Below are positions 37,001 through 45,380 of a stretch of 64,000 nucleotides of DNA, piece after piece. Source of the DNA: Cylindrospermum sp. NIES-4074 (GTDB lineage Bacteria > Cyanobacteriota > Cyanobacteriia > Cyanobacteriales > Nostocaceae); assembly GCA_003994795.1 (NCBI GenBank), contig AP018269.1, positions 1 through 64,000 of the forward strand. The letters are read 5' to 3'. Position 1 is the stretch's first letter. Each line of letters opens with the position of its first letter. The translations under genes were made by a program, and so were the position numbers. The notes beneath the pieces are model-generated. The model was not told where the DNA came from. It ran no database searches and was given only the letters and a program-made list of their open reading frames with translations.

Positions 37001-37508
37001 TCAAGGACTTGGACAGGGGGCGACATTCATTGTCAACCTACCGATGAGAGCTGTAGCTGTAGAGTCTAGTACACCACAACAACCTTCCTCCCCTAGAGAT
37101 AATGAAGTGCCTAAAAACCCTTTGCCGGTACTGGAGGGTGTGCGGGTGCTTGTTGTTGATGATGAAGCAGACACCCGGCGTTTACTTACCGCAATTTTGG
37201 CACAATACGGCGCTCAAGTTATGGCTGTTGCATCCTCCCTTGAAGCATTAATGTCCCTGCAACAATTCCCGTTTGACATTCTGGTAAGTGATATTGGGAT
37301 GCCCGAAGAAGATGGCTACACACTCATTCGCAAAGTTAGAGACCTTTCCTCCACGTCTGGAAGAATTCCCGCAGTGGCGCTAACAGCTTATGCACGGGCA
37401 GAAGACCGCACCCGCGCCTTGTTGGCAGGTTTTCAGTTGCACATCCCTAAGCCAGTTAATCCCAGTGAGTTAGCCGCAGTGGTTGCTAATTTGGCAGGGC
37501 GTACTTAA
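34038..37508 (+). CDS. Multi-PAS hybrid sensor histidine kinase
   Basis: 1156 residues from ATG 34038; TTG 34086 has a far better ribosome site (AAAGGAGAAG) and may be the true start. A four-helix DUF4118-like membrane region (about 20-115) is followed by five PAS domains (about 135-770). The first and third are clearly duplicated, sharing FRRL-ESNI and MVGYTRE and EKEYIR-DGS. Then come HisKA (ATLSHELRTPLNAM, His about 795), HATPase_c (NLLSNAVKFTPKGG, DTGGGIAPD, GLGLGLAIVRHLVELHGG) and a receiver domain (VVDDEAD, phosphorylatable Asp in ILVSDIGMPEEDG, Lys in HIPKP). No response regulator gene is adjacent, so the output partner is elsewhere. Confidence 0.92.
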   Translation: MLGTVPSASCTKGEATLKAIPTRLKSYAVVVLAVGSALLLTLLLQPLLTPTIFMLFFAAVAVSAWYGGIETGLLATALSTLAVTYFFLTPLFMISDYAVDSILRLCLFMLVTTLISSLSEQLRTAKKRLELSMQKLQASEIRFRRLAESNIVGMITADINGGIFEANDGFLTMVGYTREELLAGRLRWSEITPPEYLDISHRAVAELKSKGVCQPFEKEYIRKDGSHIPILVGSALLETNSDQVISFVIDLSKRKQAEDALRESQSRFQALADATIEGVLIHENGKVLDANPAFARMFGYDIDEVIGMSASDFLTPVRQNILQENIYGDDEKPYEMIGLKKDGTSFFLEVVGKSCIYQGRKVRVAATRDITERKLAEEALGDSERRFRRLVESNIFGVAFGNIQGGIHYANDYFLNMVGYTREDLLADKIHLEQMTPPEYICLDVQAVAELLNNGVTTPYEKEYIRQDGSRVSILIGSVLWQEPYNSQREIIAFTLDLSDRQRAEEALRQREEELRLITDAVPVLISYVDAQQRYRFNNKGYEELFGIPASETYGKQIKEILGESVYPLILPYVEAVLSGEQVTFESQVYDKYGAKHDVSTTYVPQFGLHGKVEGFVALVRDITEQKQAEAALKQSEERLRKLTEKVRVIPWEANATTGNFTYVGPQTAEILGYPLTDWYTNNFWVEHIHPEDREWTVSHCTECSLLQDNYEFEYRMLAADGRVVWLYDIVNVVRGEDGPQLLHGFMIDITDRKQAEQEREQLLQREQAARAEAETLNRIKDEFLATLSHELRTPLNAMLGWTQLLKSRKFDEATTTKALETIDRNSRALAQLIEDVLDVSRIIRGQLRLDTYPLELVPVVEAAIDTVRPAADAKEISIECRLDSAVGVVMGDANRLQQVVWNLLSNAVKFTPKGGRVDVELERINSRVQIRVSDTGGGIAPDFLPHVFERFRQADSSTTRSHGGLGLGLAIVRHLVELHGGTVAAESQGLGQGATFIVNLPMRAVAVESSTPQQPSSPRDNEVPKNPLPVLEGVRVLVVDDEADTRRLLTAILAQYGAQVMAVASSLEALMSLQQFPFDILVSDIGMPEEDGYTLIRKVRDLSSTSGRIPAVALTAYARAEDRTRALLAGFQLHIPKPVNPSELAAVVANLAGRT

Positions 37509-37528
37509 TGGGTAATGGGTGATGGGTA

Positions 37529-37747
37529 ATGGGTCAGCCAGTTGATCCAGTGTATTTCACAGCATTTAATACGGTTCCTGAGCTTTTTGATGCGATTGAA
37601 GATGCGATCGCGCGTAATGCATACCGTCTAGATGCGAAATATGACCGTAAACTCGGCTATCCAACGGAAATTACCATCGATTACAGCGCTCAACAAGCCG
37701 ACGAAGGACAGTATATCTCGATTCAGAATCTAGAAGTAATTAGATGA
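37529..37747 (+). pseudogene. Truncated DUF6174 gene copy
   Basis: A 72-codon frame whose residues from GQPVDPVYF onward match the last 70 residues of the complete gene at 37985 (shared DAIARNA, LGYPTEITIDY, NLEVI). The N-terminal part, including the signal peptide and the conserved Cys region, is missing. The junction lies at a run of GGGTAAT-type heptamers that ends exactly where homology begins, so the truncation is linked to that repeat. It is probably not a functional exported protein. Confidence 0.8.
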
Positions 37748-37984
37748 GTTCTGCGGAACCATCTTGGTGATCAAAGAGTCTCTAGTGTGTAAACTGTGGC
37801 ATCAGAAATTCCCAATTTTCTGACATCTGCATAAGTTCATCTCTATAGTCTGATACATCAGCAAAGTTTCTCATCGGGGTATTGATGTCTGTTGAGATGT
37901 ACATACTCACGATAAAAATCTCCTGACTTTAGAAGCTGTGAAAACGCCATATTAACCAGAGTAGACAAGGATTAAGGATTTTTT

Positions 37985-38482
37985 ATGCGCTTACCTATCG
38001 CTATTACTGCGGGATTACTGATTTCTTTGGGACTAAACGCACCAGTTTTGTCTCAAGTCCCCACCAAGATAGCACAATCAATAGAAATCGCTGCTAACGC
38101 CAATGCAGGACAATTAAAAAATAATCGCCGCTTGTGGAATCAGCAAAATATCTCCAATTACCGCTATACACTGACTAGAAGTTGCTTCTGTACAGCCGAA
38201 GCTAGAGGCCCAGTAATCGTTGAAGTTCGTAACGGTGTAACGACTTCTGTAACTTCTGTTGCTACCGGTCAGCCAGTGAGTGCAGACCTATTCAAAGAAT
38301 ATGATACAGTTCCCAAGCTGTTTAATGTCATCAAAGATGCGATCGCGCGTAAAGCATCTAGCCTGACTGTAGAATATAACCCTACACTCGGCTACCCAAC
38401 CCAAATCAACATCGATTACAACGCTCAAATAGCCGATGAGGAACTATACCTCACAGTTGAAAACTTTGAAGTAATTCAATAG
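37985..38482 (+). CDS. DUF6174 family secreted protein
   Basis: 165 residues with a signal peptide (LPIAITAGLLISLGLNAPVL, about 3-22). The family core is NRRLWNQQNISNYRYTLTRS, CFCTAEARGPVIVEV (about 73-87), then TVPKLFNVIKDAIARKASSL and LGYPTQINIDY. DUF6174 members are small exported proteins of unknown function in bacteria. A truncated second copy lies 240 bp upstream, so this was a tandem pair. No other context clue. Confidence 0.82.
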   Translation: MRLPIAITAGLLISLGLNAPVLSQVPTKIAQSIEIAANANAGQLKNNRRLWNQQNISNYRYTLTRSCFCTAEARGPVIVEVRNGVTTSVTSVATGQPVSADLFKEYDTVPKLFNVIKDAIARKASSLTVEYNPTLGYPTQINIDYNAQIADEELYLTVENFEVIQ

Positions 38483-38574
38483 TTTGTAGTGGGGACTTCA
38501 GTCCCCAAATCCAGGACTTTAGTCCTGACTACGAACGAAAATTTTTATTCAGTTTGATTAAATACGCTAAGAAT

Positions 38575-38602
38575 GTAGAGACGTTACATGTAACGTCTCT
38601 AC
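38575..38602. repeat. 28-bp dispersed palindrome, copy 3
   Basis: A perfect palindrome with half-site GTAGAGACGTTACA; the flanking AAT and ATT extend it. Its core is identical to copy 4 at 63442. It lies between the DUF6174 gene and the NACHT gene. Confidence 0.93.
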
Positions 38603-38665
38603 ATTGTCTTTCCCCTAATATTACGGCTATGTTAGTATAATTTAGGACTTAAATCTAAAAATAAA

Positions 38666-41600
38666 ATGATTTCAGAACTAACCATTGCTAGCACTGTCGG
38701 AAAAGCACTATTTCCAGTAATTGCGAAACAACTGATTACTACAATTAGCAGTCAATTAAATCCTACAGACTTAGAGAGAGCATTAAAAGCGGGAATAAAA
38801 TCTGCTGAAGAGTGGGACAATGCTCAATCTCCCCAGAAACATTTATTTTATCATTGTGAACCAAAGTCGGCTAGAGAACTGGTAGAGAAATTTTTCAAAG
38901 ACACAGGAGTTCAAGAAGAATTACAAAAACCTCTCAAAGAGAAAACCACACCAGATTTAGAACTTTTGATTAGTATTTTTAACAATAAAGTAAAATCAGA
39001 CTTTTCTAAGTTAAAATTTCCTGAAAAAAGTATTGAAAATTGGCTAAAAAGATTTGTTGATGCTTATTTTGAGCAAACCAATACATATTTAAAATTTCCG
39101 ATTGCTAAAGCAGATTATCTCAAGCAACTTTCAAACTACTTCGATGATGTGGAATTTGTGGGATTGAAGGTGAAAAGTAGAGAAGATGAAAAATCTGCTA
39201 AATTGCCACAAATTTTTGTGATGCCTAATGTGGTGGAGCAGGTAGAAAGTAGTTCGTTACAGTTAAAGAGAAACTTCGATTTTGAGAAAATAGAAAATCG
39301 ACAGCTAAATTTACTTTGGGAACAACAACAAATAGCCCGACTGCAACCAAGTAGCGGCAAGAAATTTTCAGCCCAAAAATTATTGAAGGAAAGTAGATTA
39401 AATAAATTTGTGGTGTTGGGAGAACCAGGAATTGGTAAAACAACTTTGATGAGTTACTTTGCTGTGATGTTGGCAGAAAAGCAACCTGAAAAACTGGAAT
39501 TACCAGCGGATATAGAATTGCTGCCGATTTTGATTAGAATTAGGGATTTAGCTAAATATCCAGAAAAGAATATCTTAGAATATGTCCGACATTTCGCCAA
39601 GAATATACATACTAAAGAATTACCTCCAGGTTTCTTTGAATATTGGCTAGATGATGGAAAAGCATTAATTTTACTTGATGGGTTAGATGAAATTGCTAAC
39701 CCTGCTGAACGTTCGGAAATGGTCAAGAGAATTGAGAGTTTTCTTGGTCAATATTCTCAAAATCGGGCAATTATTACATCCCGTCCAGCGGGTTACAGTC
39801 GGGAATTTTTCCGCACAGAGGAGTTTCCCCATTATAGATTAGAAAAATTTGATGATAGTCAGATTGAGCTATTTATTAAACAGTGGTATGAAAGCCGATT
39901 AAAAAATTATGACAAAGCACAAGAAAGCCAAAAAAGTTTAAATAAAGCATTAGCAGAACAAGAACGCATCAAGTTATTAGCACGCAACCCATTACTACTG
40001 ACAATAATCGCTCTAATTCATCGGTATAATTCTCTCCCAAAGCATAGATATCAACTCTATGAACAAGCAGTAGATACACTATTGATTAACTGGGACGAAG
40101 GGAAAGGTATTGGCGCTTGGAAAGAAATAAAATATATCAACTGCGATGATATAAAAACATTAATGGAACACCTTGGTTATTGGATTCATACTCAGGGAAA
40201 AACTGGCGATAAAGAGGGAGGAACACTAATAGAAAAGGAGGAATTAATTACACAAGTAAGTAACTACATTAGCGAATTAGATTATCAAAAACAAATTCCT
40301 AAACATCGAGCTAAATTAGAAGCAGGGCGCTTTGTTAATCATATTCGAGAACGCAGTGGTTTATTGAATGAGCAAGGTCAAGATAGATATGCTTTTGTGC
40401 ATAAGACTTTTCAGGAATATTTGACGGCTCAAGAAATACGAAATCGCCAAGAAGAAGGTTTTGCGGTGGTGCTAGATCATGTTCGGGAACATTTACACAA
40501 TCCCCACTGGCGAGAGGTTTTGCTGCTGTTAATAGCTCAACAAAAAGGCAGTAACCCGAAAAAAGTTATTGAAGAAGTTCTCAAACAGGACACTCCTTAT
40601 GAAGCATGGCTGCACCGCGATCTTTTCTTTGTAGGTAGTTGTTTAGCAGAAAATGTAGAATTCAAATCAGATAATGCTGATTTGATTAGAGATATTTTTC
40701 TGCGATTGGTTAAGCTGGAAGTTAGTGATTCTAAACGGGTAGGTTACAGAATTAAAGCCCAGGTTTTTAAAACTATTTGCAGTTTACATGAAACTAAATT
40801 TCAATCTCAAGCGCTGGAACTGTTAAAGGAATCAGCAGATTTGATAGATAAAGTAAGGTTGCAAGAATATCGAATAGAGTTAGGTGAAACAGAGGAGGCA
40901 ATTGCAGAATTACTATCCCTACTCCAGGATAAGAGTTATGAGGTGCGGAACTCTGCTGCTAAGGCATTGGGCAACTTGGGTAATGCCTCAGAACAGGTAA
41001 TTACAGAACTACTGTCCCTTCTCCAGGATAAGAGTTATGGGGTGCGGGACTCTGCTGCTAAGGCATTGGGCAACTTGGGTAATGCCTCAGAACAGGTAAT
41101 TACAGAACTGCTGTCCCTTCTCAAGAGTGAGAGTGAAGGGGTGCGCGACTCTGCTGCTGAGGTATTAGTCAAGTTGGGTAATGCCTCAGAACAGGTAATT
41201 ACAGAACTACTGTCCTTTCTCAAGAGTGAGAGTGAAGAAGTGCGTTTATCTGCTGCTGAGGTATTAGTCAAATTGGGTAATGCCTCAGAACAGGTAATTA
41301 CAGAACTACTGTCCCTTCTCAAGAGTGAGAGTGAAGGGGTGCGTTTCTTTGCTGCTGAGGCATTGGGCAACTTGGGTAATGCCTCAGAACAGGTAATTAC
41401 AGAACTACTGTCCCTTCTCAAGAGTGAGAGTGAAGGGGTGCGTTTATCTGCTGCTGAGGTATTAGTCAAGTTGGGTAATGCCTCAGAACAGGTAATCACA
41501 GAACTACTGTCCCTTCTCAAGAGTGAGAGTAAAGGGGTGCGTGACTCTGCTGCTGAGGTATTAGTCAAGTTGGGTAATGCCTCAGAACAGGTAATTACAG

Positions 41601-42286
41601 AACTACTGTCCTTTCTCAAGAGTGAGAGTGAAGAGGTGCGTTTATCTGCTGCTGAGGTATTAGTCAAATTGGGTAATGCCTCAGAACAGGTAATTACAGA
41701 ACTACTGTCCCTTCTCAAGAGTGAGAGTGAAGGGGTGCGTTTCTTTGCTGCTGAGGCATTGGGCAACTTGGGTAATGCCTCAGAACAGGTAATTACAGAA
41801 CTACTGTCCCTTCTCAAGAGTGAGAGTGAAGGGGTGCGTTTATCTGCTGCTGAGGTATTAGTCAAGTTGGGTAATGCCTCAGAACAGGTAATTACAGAAC
41901 TACTGTCCTTTCTCAAGAGTGAGAGTGAAGAGGTGCGTTTATCTGCTGCTGAGGTATTAGTCAAGTTGGGTAATGCCTCAGAACAGGTAATTACAGAACT
42001 ACTGTCCTTTCTCAAGAGTGAGAGTGAAGGGGTGCGTTTCTTTGCTGCCAAGGCATTGGGCAACTTGGGTAATGCCTCAGAACAGGTAATTACAGAACTG
42101 CTGTCTCTGCTTCAGGATGAGAATCAATGGGTGCGTTACTTTGCTGCTGAAGCATTGAGGAAGTTGGGTAAAAACTCTAGTAATGTTACTCCTAAAATCG
42201 CTCAATGGATTTCGCAACACCAAGATTCAGAATTTGTAGGGAAAGGCATTGATGTGCTGTGGGATTTGGTGGTAACGGAACTGTAA
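38666..42286 (+). CDS. NACHT ATPase with C-terminal HEAT-like repeat array (NLR-like)
   Basis: 1206 residues. The N-terminal helical region (about 1-190) begins MISELTIASTVGKALFPVIA and is of the kind found before bacterial NACHT modules. The NACHT ATPase follows: Walker A LGEPGIGKTTL (about 251-261), Walker B ALILLDGLDEI (about 331-341), sensor-like ITSRPAG (about 371-377), and the helical part with RNPLLLTIIALIHR and FVHKTFQEYLTAQEI. The C-terminal 430 residues are 13 units of 33 residues, most starting SEQVITELLS. Bacterial NACHT proteins of this build include known anti-phage sensors, where the C-terminal repeats recognise phage proteins. That role is inferred here. It is a single-gene unit. 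Confidence 0.9.
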   Translation: MISELTIASTVGKALFPVIAKQLITTISSQLNPTDLERALKAGIKSAEEWDNAQSPQKHLFYHCEPKSARELVEKFFKDTGVQEELQKPLKEKTTPDLELLISIFNNKVKSDFSKLKFPEKSIENWLKRFVDAYFEQTNTYLKFPIAKADYLKQLSNYFDDVEFVGLKVKSREDEKSAKLPQIFVMPNVVEQVESSSLQLKRNFDFEKIENRQLNLLWEQQQIARLQPSSGKKFSAQKLLKESRLNKFVVLGEPGIGKTTLMSYFAVMLAEKQPEKLELPADIELLPILIRIRDLAKYPEKNILEYVRHFAKNIHTKELPPGFFEYWLDDGKALILLDGLDEIANPAERSEMVKRIESFLGQYSQNRAIITSRPAGYSREFFRTEEFPHYRLEKFDDSQIELFIKQWYESRLKNYDKAQESQKSLNKALAEQERIKLLARNPLLLTIIALIHRYNSLPKHRYQLYEQAVDTLLINWDEGKGIGAWKEIKYINCDDIKTLMEHLGYWIHTQGKTGDKEGGTLIEKEELITQVSNYISELDYQKQIPKHRAKLEAGRFVNHIRERSGLLNEQGQDRYAFVHKTFQEYLTAQEIRNRQEEGFAVVLDHVREHLHNPHWREVLLLLIAQQKGSNPKKVIEEVLKQDTPYEAWLHRDLFFVGSCLAENVEFKSDNADLIRDIFLRLVKLEVSDSKRVGYRIKAQVFKTICSLHETKFQSQALELLKESADLIDKVRLQEYRIELGETEEAIAELLSLLQDKSYEVRNSAAKALGNLGNASEQVITELLSLLQDKSYGVRDSAAKALGNLGNASEQVITELLSLLKSESEGVRDSAAEVLVKLGNASEQVITELLSFLKSESEEVRLSAAEVLVKLGNASEQVITELLSLLKSESEGVRFFAAEALGNLGNASEQVITELLSLLKSESEGVRLSAAEVLVKLGNASEQVITELLSLLKSESKGVRDSAAEVLVKLGNASEQVITELLSFLKSESEEVRLSAAEVLVKLGNASEQVITELLSLLKSESEGVRFFAAEALGNLGNASEQVITELLSLLKSESEGVRLSAAEVLVKLGNASEQVITELLSFLKSESEEVRLSAAEVLVKLGNASEQVITELLSFLKSESEGVRFFAAKALGNLGNASEQVITELLSLLQDENQWVRYFAAEALRKLGKNSSNVTPKIAQWISQHQDSEFVGKGIDVLWDLVVTEL
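40889..42175 (+). repeat. Thirteen 99-bp coding tandem repeats in the NACHT gene
   Basis: Unit starts fall every 99 bp (40889, 40988, then on to 42077). Units 2-13 all begin SEQVITELLS and nearly all end LGNA. Variation is confined to a few positions: the residue after LLS, the KSES/QDKS block, and the two residues after VR (DS, LS, FF, NS, YF). Units 3-12 follow the order A-B-C-D-A-B-C-D-B-C, so a four-unit block of 396 bp was itself duplicated. This order is read directly from the translation. Confidence 0.95.
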
Positions 42287-42445
42287 TATCATGACCGGAT
42301 GATTGCTTATGATGGCGATCATCGCACAACATCAGCATTTACGCTTTCATCATGAAGAAACGAACCCCTCACAAATTCCTCACATTCAAGCTCTAAATTG
42401 TTGGTAAATCCAGTTTTCGACCAACGCCAGCAGAGTGCCCAAGAA

Positions 42446-43282
42446 ATGAGACCAGAATCAAGCGTGATGGAATCCTCAGACAATCAGCAGTTTCCCTCAA
42501 TCTACGGCCCTGTAAACTCCTGGCGATTTGGGCGATCGCTTGGTATCGATCCTATCGGTGCAGTGTCTACCTGTTCCTTTAATTGCGTTTATTGTCAGTT
42601 GGGGAATATTCAACAAAAAACAACTCAGCGGCAAATCTTCGTCCCCACAGCCCAAGTTCTTAGGGAATTACAAGCGATCGCACCTTGGGATTATCAAGAT
42701 ATAGATGTAGTCACTCTCAGCGGTAGTGGTGAACCTACCCTAGCCGAGAATTTAGGGGAAATTTTGGCAGTTGTCAAAAAAATCACCAAAAAACCCATAG
42801 TAGTTTTGACCAATAGCAGCAAATTAGGCGATCGCGCAGTCCGTAGCGATTTAGCATTAGCAGATATTGTGGCTGTCAAACTAGATGCAGTTTCGTCAAA
42901 ACAGCTACAACGCATTAATCAATCTATGGAGACAATAGATTTACCAGATATCCTCACAGGAATTGAGCAATTTCGCCAGGAATATCACGGTTGTTTAGCT
43001 ATGCAAACAATGGTTTTGTCTGTTTGGACACCAGATATAGAAGCAAATTACATCCGACTAATTCAGCGTCTCCACCCTGATGAAATTCAACTTAACGCTC
43101 CTTCCCGTCCCCGCGTTTTAGCCCGTCAGTTAGAATCTAGCGGTAATGATGGGGTCGAAACCCGTTCATATAGCTGTCAAAGTCTCAAGTGTATCAGCGC
43201 CGAAGACCTCACCGCATTAGCTAACAGAATTCATCATATTACCCAAATTCCAGTGCGTTACGCCCCTGTAGCTTCGTTATAG
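42446..43282 (+). CDS. COG0731-type radical SAM protein
   Basis: About 278 residues from ATG 42446 (in-frame TTG 42398 and ATG 42467 also possible; none has a strong ribosome site). YGPVNSWRFGRSLGIDPIG is the COG0731 entry motif, followed by the radical-SAM cluster CSFNCVYCQLG (about residues 46-56) and the Gly-rich SAM loop SGSGEPTLAENLGEI. The family is related to the Fe-S oxidoreductase part of wybutosine-type tRNA enzymes; the substrate in bacteria is unknown. It stands alone downstream of the NACHT gene. Confidence 0.85.
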   Translation: MRPESSVMESSDNQQFPSIYGPVNSWRFGRSLGIDPIGAVSTCSFNCVYCQLGNIQQKTTQRQIFVPTAQVLRELQAIAPWDYQDIDVVTLSGSGEPTLAENLGEILAVVKKITKKPIVVLTNSSKLGDRAVRSDLALADIVAVKLDAVSSKQLQRINQSMETIDLPDILTGIEQFRQEYHGCLAMQTMVLSVWTPDIEANYIRLIQRLHPDEIQLNAPSRPRVLARQLESSGNDGVETRSYSCQSLKCISAEDLTALANRIHHITQIPVRYAPVASL

Positions 43283-43351
43283 TTACATTTGGGCTAACTG
43301 GGTCTTCTCCCTCTCGTCCCAAACAGTCCCAAGATTTTTCTTCAGGATCAA

Positions 43352-43510
43352 AACGTAGACGGTAAGTCGCAGATGCCGATTAAGGCAGCTGCTGATAATT
43401 TGAGGCATTCGGTGGAGATTCACACCGAGATTGATCAGAAGTGGTTCAGTTTGGAGAATCGAAAGAAGGTAATTAACCCTCTTCCATTAAACTGGGAATC
43501 ACAAAAATAA
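43352..43510 (+). pseudogene. Fragment resembling an integrase C-terminus
   Basis: An open stretch ending at TAA 43508-43510 translates to a segment with KAAADNLRHSVEIHT then QKWFSLENRKKVI. The spacing of His-Ser, Thr and a following Trp-Phe recalls the C-terminal end of phage-type tyrosine recombinases (the LGHS region followed by a Tyr). Upstream there is no continuation in this frame. I regard it as a remnant. The call is tentative. Confidence 0.3.
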
Positions 43511-43668
43511 TTCCCTAATATTGAAATCCAGATCTGGTAAAGGTTTGAACATTTTATTACTAACAAAATGTGGCGAACATTTTCAAACATTAATAAATCG
43601 CCAAAACCCTTGTTAAATAAAGGTCTAAAATTTTGCGTTGCCTAGAGTGATGGAAGAGGGTTAAGCAG

Positions 43669-43788
43669 GTGGTGGATAAAAGGGATGATGTTGAGGCTTT
43701 GAAAGAAGAGAACGCACGTTTAAGGGCTGAAGTTGAGCGGCTTAAATATGCGTTGGCACGGAGGCAAGTTTCAAAGGTTTTGTTGTAA
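43669..43788 (+). CDS. Small coiled-coil ORF
   Basis: A 39-codon GTG-initiated frame encoding a Lys/Glu-rich heptad segment (VEALKEENARLRAEVERLKY), a leucine-zipper-like coiled coil. It runs towards the Uma2 gene and overlaps its 3' end by 18 bp. The GAGGG upstream (43656-43660) could serve as ribosome site. It may be a real small protein, or the remnant of a coiled-coil tail of a larger Uma2-type protein. Confidence 0.35.
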   Translation: MVDKRDDVEALKEENARLRAEVERLKYALARRQVSKVLL

Positions 43789-44430
43789 AACTTCTTTGGC
43801 GGTCAGGCGTAATTCTGGGAAGGTTGGAGATACTATCAAATCGTCGCCCCTAAACAGGGTTACTTGATATTCACCTTCAATCAAGGAATAAATTGACAGT
43901 GTTGGTAACTTGGGATTACCAATAAATCTCCTACCGCCTATTCCCAAATAATCTATTATCCAATATTCAGGAATCCCTATGGCTTCATAGTCACTAACTT
44001 TATTCCCGTAATCAACTCCCCAATTAGAGCTAACAACTTCGACGACGAAGGGGACTGATGCGGCTTGGCTGACGGTTGACTGTTTTTGCCACAAGGGTTC
44101 ATTGTCCAAGTTGTCTAAATTTAACAGCAGGATGTCGGGGGCATAGGCTGATTCAGATGTTGGTGTTTTGACGAAAGTATTTTTAGCGATTCTGTAAGGC
44201 AGGTCAAGCCGGATTATCTCTTTTATTAGGTTATGACACAGCTCCAAGATAATAAGTTCATGCTCACCTGCGGGCTGATTCATTTCGACAATTGCTCCGT
44301 TGTGCAATTCATAGCGTACCCCTGTGTCGGGATACCATTCTGCGAATTGTTCAAAGGTTACTGGTTTTGGTAAAGCTTGAACCATAGTTCGCCCTCTTTG
44401 TGCGATCGCTTTTATTTTACTCGTTGCCAT
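43771..44430 (-). CDS. Uma2 family (PD-(D/E)XK nuclease-fold) protein
   Basis: 219 residues. Typical cyanobacterial Uma2 features: TFEQFAEWYPDTGVRYELHNG (about 24-44, Glu in the active-site region), YAPDILLL (Asp, about 109-116), and PFVVEVVSSN followed by KVSDYEAIGIPEYWIIDY (about 139-170, the E-x-V and Lys/Tyr region). Such proteins are very abundant in cyanobacteria and have the restriction-endonuclease fold; their biological role is unsettled. Either the ATG at 44430 or an internal ATG 16 codons on (MVQALPKP) may be the start. It is convergent with a small ORF. Confidence 0.85.
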   Translation of the reverse strand: MATSKIKAIAQRGRTMVQALPKPVTFEQFAEWYPDTGVRYELHNGAIVEMNQPAGEHELIILELCHNLIKEIIRLDLPYRIAKNTFVKTPTSESAYAPDILLLNLDNLDNEPLWQKQSTVSQAASVPFVVEVVSSNWGVDYGNKVSDYEAIGIPEYWIIDYLGIGGRRFIGNPKLPTLSIYSLIEGEYQVTLFRGDDLIVSPTFPELRLTAKEVLQQNL

Positions 44431-44685
44431 TTGCAGGGGGCGCGTTTCCTGGTGAAGTGCGATGGCGTCTCGCCCGCCGGAGGCGATCGCTAATTTAAAA
44501 TTTGATTAAAATTTAAGTAGCAGAGAGTCAGACAAATGGCGCAAAAACACTCATTTCTAACAGTTTTTGAGCGGTATTTGAGTAGCATGGAGAAAGAAAG
44601 ACTTGAAAGCGCTTGCTGACACGAGTTTGCTGTAGCTCCGTTATATTAACAATTAATAACCAAAGCTTAATCAGGAATATACAAG

Positions 44686-45309
44686 ATGGAAACACAGGCA
44701 AACATCCCACCGCTAGCACTGGCAGAAATTCCCCCTGGTCATCTTAACATTATGGGTTATATTGACCAGTCAGAAGTTAACGGCCCTGGTTGTCGTGCTG
44801 TGGTTTGGGTGCAAGGCTGTCCCCGTGAGTGTCCTGGATGCTTTAATCCTGACTCTTGGGCGTTTGAGGTTAACCAGCTGATATCTGTGGATGCGATCGC
44901 CGAAAATATTCTCAGTAACCCCAACAACACAGGTGTCACATTCTCCGGTGGTGAACCTTTTGCACAAGCCTCTGCACTAGCTGCTGTAGCCCGTAAGGTG
45001 AAAGCGGCTGGATTAAATGTGATGTCTTTTACTGGGTACACCCTCAAGCAGCTACAATCTAAATCTGCACCCCCTGGTGCCCAAGAATTGTTAGCAGAAC
45101 TAGATATCCTGATTGACGGGCCTTTTGTGCAATCTCTGGCTGTTAATTCTCCTATTTCTCCCGTTTCATCAAGTAATCAAAATGTGCATATATTTAACCC
45201 TGCATTTCAAGACCAGATTAGCTGGGCTAGTGACCAAATAGAGGTTCATGTCCTCAAAGATGGCGATCGCATTGTCACCGGCTACCAAGGTTGGCTAGAA
45301 CTGACTTAA
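44686..45309 (+). CDS. NrdG-like 4Fe-4S radical SAM activase
   Basis: 207 residues. The N-terminal GPGCRAVVWVQGCPRECPGC (about 31-50) carries the CxxxCxxC cluster motif after the NrdG-type lead-in, followed by VTFSGGEPFAQASALAAVAR (Gly-rich SAM site). COG0602 members activate glycyl radical enzymes such as anaerobic ribonucleotide reductase. No nrdD or other glycyl radical enzyme is adjacent, so its target is not known. The length is slightly longer than typical NrdG. Confidence 0.82.
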   Translation: METQANIPPLALAEIPPGHLNIMGYIDQSEVNGPGCRAVVWVQGCPRECPGCFNPDSWAFEVNQLISVDAIAENILSNPNNTGVTFSGGEPFAQASALAAVARKVKAAGLNVMSFTGYTLKQLQSKSAPPGAQELLAELDILIDGPFVQSLAVNSPISPVSSSNQNVHIFNPAFQDQISWASDQIEVHVLKDGDRIVTGYQGWLELT

Positions 45310-45380
45310 TCACAATTGACATTATTCCCAGAACCCCACCCCAAGTCTCCCCCGCAGACGGTGTGAGGTTTCTGGGACAT

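Noticed and set aside
38575-38602. The 28-bp palindrome as a terminator of the DUF6174 gene
   Set aside because: It has no T-run and recurs elsewhere in other contexts, so it is a dispersed repeat.
41035-42063. A long antisense open frame (342 codons) opposite the NACHT repeats
   Set aside because: It is the complement of the 99-bp repeats and stays open only because every unit repeats the same codons. It has no ribosome site or recognisable protein.
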